Shown here piece after piece: positions 61,554 through 64,000 of a DNA stretch of 64,000 nt. The stretch lies in assembly GCF_024703895.1 (NCBI RefSeq), contig NZ_CP087968.1:558001-622000 (forward strand), in the 5' to 3' direction. Position 1 is the stretch's first letter. Each line of letters begins with the position of its first letter. Made by a program: the position numbers and the translations under genes. The notes beneath the pieces are model-generated. The model did not search any database and was not told the origin of the DNA. It saw only the letters and a program-made list of their open reading frames with translations. This stretch comes from Nocardioides sp. B-3 (GTDB lineage Bacteria; Actinomycetota; Actinomycetes; Propionibacteriales; Nocardioidaceae).

Positions 61554-62832
61554 TCAGAAGTAGTTGGCGGGGTTCACGGCCTTGCCGTTGGCCATCACCG
61601 TGAAGTGCAGGTGGCAGGCGGTGGACCAACCGGTGTCACCGACATACCCGATCACCTCGCCGCGCTGGACGTGCGTGCCGGTGCTGACGGTGTAGGACGA
61701 CGCGTGGTTGTAGATCGTCGCGACACCGGCGCCCGCGAGCACGCCGTGGTTGACGATCAGCCGGTTGCCGTAGACGGAGCTGTAGTAGGACGAGATCACG
61801 TTGCCCGACTCGGCCGCGACGATCGGCTGGCCGCAGCCGCCACCGAAGTCGGTGCCGTCGTGCAGTCCCCAGTAGCCGAAGATCGGGTGCGTGCGATAGC
61901 CGAAGGGAGAGGTGATGCCACCGCCCACGGGCATCTGCAGGAGCCCGTTGGTGGGACCGACGCGACCGCTCGCGGCGGCTCGGGCGCGGGCACGCGCGAG
62001 GGCACGGGCCGCGATCTTGCGCAGCCGCTCCTCGATCCGCTCCTTCTCCCGCTGCGCCTGCTTGAGCTTTCGTACGTCGCGGGCGCGGATGCGCGCCGCC
62101 TCGGAACGTGCGGACGCGCGCTCACCGACGAGCGCGACCACGGACGCCTTGGCGCTCTCGGCCTCGGCCTCCAGCTCCCGGGTCTCGGCGAGGTTGGCAG
62201 CGGCCCGGGTCGCGCTGGACTCGGACGGCGTCGCGCGCCACGGTGACCCGGTTCTTGTGGACCTCGAGCAGCACCTCGGCCGCCCGGAGCCGGTCGTAGT
62301 CACGGGACTGCTTGTCGACCATCGTCTGGCTGACCTCGGCGCGCCGGCTCAGGTCCTGAGCGGTCTCCGACTCCATCAACGACGCGAACGCCATCAGGTC
62401 GGGGTCACCCTCGGAGTAGAGCCGCATGATCGTGTCGCCGACGACGTCGCGCTGGGCGGCCACGTCGGCCTCCCCCGCCGCGAGCTCTGCCTCGGCGGTG
62501 GCCAGCCTCTCCTCGGCGGCGGCGAGCTCGACGGCCGCGGCCGCGTCGCGCTCCTGCGCGACGGCGAGCTTGCCTCGGGCGGTCGCGAGCGCCGTACGCG
62601 CATCGGAGAGCTGGTGCTCGGCCGCCGAGAGCCGCTCCGCGGCCCTGTGCAGCTGCTTGCTCGACTCCTCGACGTGGTCGTGAGCGCGATCGATCTTCTT
62701 CTCGACCTGCTTCTGGCGGTCCTTGAGGTCGTCGGCAGTCGCGGCAGGGACGGACAGGGTGCCCAGCGCGATGGCAGCGGCAGCTGTCGCTGCGGCCATG
62801 CGGCTGCGGGCGGTACGGGGGAAGGATCGCAC
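61554..62832 (-). CDS. M23-family peptidoglycan peptidase with long coiled coil (frameshifted)
   Basis: About 425 residues: signal peptide ALGTLSVPAATAD, ~270 residues of coiled coil (KQVEKKIDRAHDHVEES, AAAEERLATAEAELAAGEAD), then LytM/M23: SPFGYRTHPIFGYWGLHDGTDFG and ACHLHFTVM, the zinc motifs. This is the EnvC/RipC architecture of hydrolases activated by FtsEX, and it sits directly after ftsX. Frame change at about 62225. GTG 62832. Confidence 0.93.
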
Positions 62833-62888
62833 CGGGAAGCCTTACGTGTGTTCGGGGAAGGGAACGCGTCGAAGGTAACCCGCCGAGA

Positions 62889-63802
62889 TCACACTTTGAG
62901 GTATTTGCGTGTCAGCACGAGTGTCGGAAGCACGGTGAGCAGCGGGCCGAGGACGGCGACGATGCCGACGGCGACGGCAAACTGCTCGAACCCGATCCAC
63001 GGGATGAACTGCAAGGTGTCCTGACCGCGCTTCTCGATGCCGAAGTACACGAACGCCGCCAGCGCGCCGGTGGCGAGGAGCACGCCGAGGAAGGCGGTCA
63101 CGAAGGCCTCGAGCAGGAACGGCAGGGCGATGTAGAGAGTCGAGGCACCCACGAGGCGCATGATGCCGATCTCCCTGCGGCGCGCGAACGCCGCGAGCCG
63201 GATCGTGTTGGCGACCAGCAGCAGCGCCGCGACGATCAGGAAGAGCGCGGTGCCCAGCGAGAGGCCGAGGAGGCCGGTGATGACCCCGATGATCGGCTCG
63301 ATGTACTTGCGCATGTCGCGCACGCCGGACACGCCGTCGAGCCCGCTGACGGCACTGACCACGCCCCCGGTACTCCTCCGGGTCCTTGAGCTCGACCCAC
63401 AGCGACTGGGGCATGTCGTCGACCGTCAGGACGGCGTTCTCGCCCTCGAACTTCTCCTCGCCGTAGAGCTCCTTGACCTTCTCGAAGGCCTCCTCCTTGG
63501 TCTCCGGGTCCCAGCCCGCCGCCTCGGGGTTCTCGTCGAGGACGGCGGTGACGGCGTCGCGCTGCGCGTCCGGTGACCTCACCGACGCACGCGGCGTTGC
63601 CGTCGTCGGCGGTGCAGAGCGAGACCCGGATCTGGAGCTGGCTGCCCCAGTGGTCGGCGGCCTTGCCGGCCTGCATGTAGAAGAGGGCGCCGAGGCCCAC
63701 CGGGGTCAGCGAGACGAAGAGCGTCAGGACCACCGCGAGGTGCATCGAGAGGTTGCGCCGAAGGCCCCGGCCGAGCTCGGAGAAGACGTAGCGAAGCTGC
63801 AT
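62889..63802 (-). CDS. ftsX: Cell-division protein FtsX (frameshifted)
   Basis: About 304 residues and four membrane segments: QLRYVFSELGRGLRRNLSMH at the N-terminus, an extracellular loop of ~150 residues with CTADDGNAACVGEVT and PQSLWVELKDPEEY, then RRREIGIMRLVGAS and three C-terminal helices. With FtsE it transmits ATP hydrolysis to a wall hydrolase, here probably the M23 peptidase. Frame changes at about 63575 and 63370. Confidence 0.95.
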
Positions 63803-63832
63803 GGATCTGTGTCAGTCCTGTCGGTTCGGGGG

Positions 63833-64000
63833 TCAGTTGGAGGTGCCGTAGACGCCCTGCGCCCGGTCGCGCACCACGCGGCCGTGCTCGAGCTCGATGA
63901 CCCGCTTGCGCATCTGGTCGACGATGCCGGCGTCGTGGGTGGCCATCACGACGGTCGTGCCCGTGCGGTTGATCCGGTCGAGGAGCTTCATGATCCCGAC
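63833..64000 (-). CDS. ftsE: Cell-division ATPase FtsE, C-terminal end (runs off the right edge)
   Basis: The last 55 residues: [21 protein letters not shown] with the H-loop, then [16 protein letters not shown], as in FtsE. The Walker motifs lie outside the window. It is 30 bp upstream of ftsX, so order is ftsE-ftsX-M23-smpB. Confidence 0.93.
   Translation of the reverse strand, partial: VGIMKLLDRINRTGTTVVMATHDAGIVDQMRKRVIELEHGRVVRDRAQGVYGTSN

Overview
The window is about 64 kb of very GC-rich DNA from an actinobacterium, most likely Nocardioidaceae (Nocardioides or a close relative). The evidence is the gene content: a Mec-CysO-CysM cysteine route, ClpS-DUF2017, a DUF3039 protein, an actinobacterial c-di-AMP riboswitch in front of an NlpC/P60 protein, and a tmRNA tag ending ALAA. 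Many genes also lack a Shine-Dalgarno site and carry a TANNNT box 6-7 nt before the start codon, as in leaderless actinobacterial mRNAs. Family assignment is inference; no database was searched.

Layout. 1-9 kb: MauE/DoxX protein, orn with tRNA-His, a divergent DUF4396/DUF305 pair around a CsoR-like operator, a carotenoid-desaturase-like FAD enzyme, tRNA-Lys, a PPOX protein, a second GroES, and a cbiMNQO cobalt/nickel transporter behind a Nur-like box, divergent from bcp. 9-30 kb, mostly minus strand: a backbone matching the Mycobacterium tuberculosis order clpS-Rv1332-mec-cysO-cysM-murI-Rv1339-rphA-rdgB. Blocks of other genes are inserted: an ABC exporter with a two-component system and a GDSL hydrolase; a DUF4956-VTC-CotH operon followed by a DUF3152 metalloprotease-like protein; an alkaline-phosphatase-like enzyme; a complete IS1380-family element; and a QorR/Qor2-like pair.

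30-40 kb: a polar amino-acid ABC transporter, LysG/LysE, a glycerophosphodiesterase-like protein, DUF2236, 4-hydroxyphenylpyruvate dioxygenase with a divergent Lrp regulator, and an IclR regulator. 40-53 kb: a secreted RTX-repeat protein, a palindromic repeat cluster, a helicase-DUF3039 pair, YqgE, a TetR regulator with a clear operator, DUF3048, a HupE protein coupled to a 1180-residue secreted metallophosphoesterase, and the riboswitch-controlled NlpC/P60 gene. 53-64 kb: FabG, a secreted propeller-like protein, HIT, a DoxX-FolE-FAD reductase operon facing a cysteine-rich regulator, tmRNA, VapBC, amidohydrolase, SmpB, an M23 peptidase, FtsX and the end of FtsE.

Main caveat: well over half of the protein genes, including essential ones such as murI, smpB, ftsX and folE, are split by single-base indels, mostly one extra base in or near a G/C run. 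I treat these as sequencing or assembly errors and annotate each locus as one gene, giving the approximate position of each frame change.
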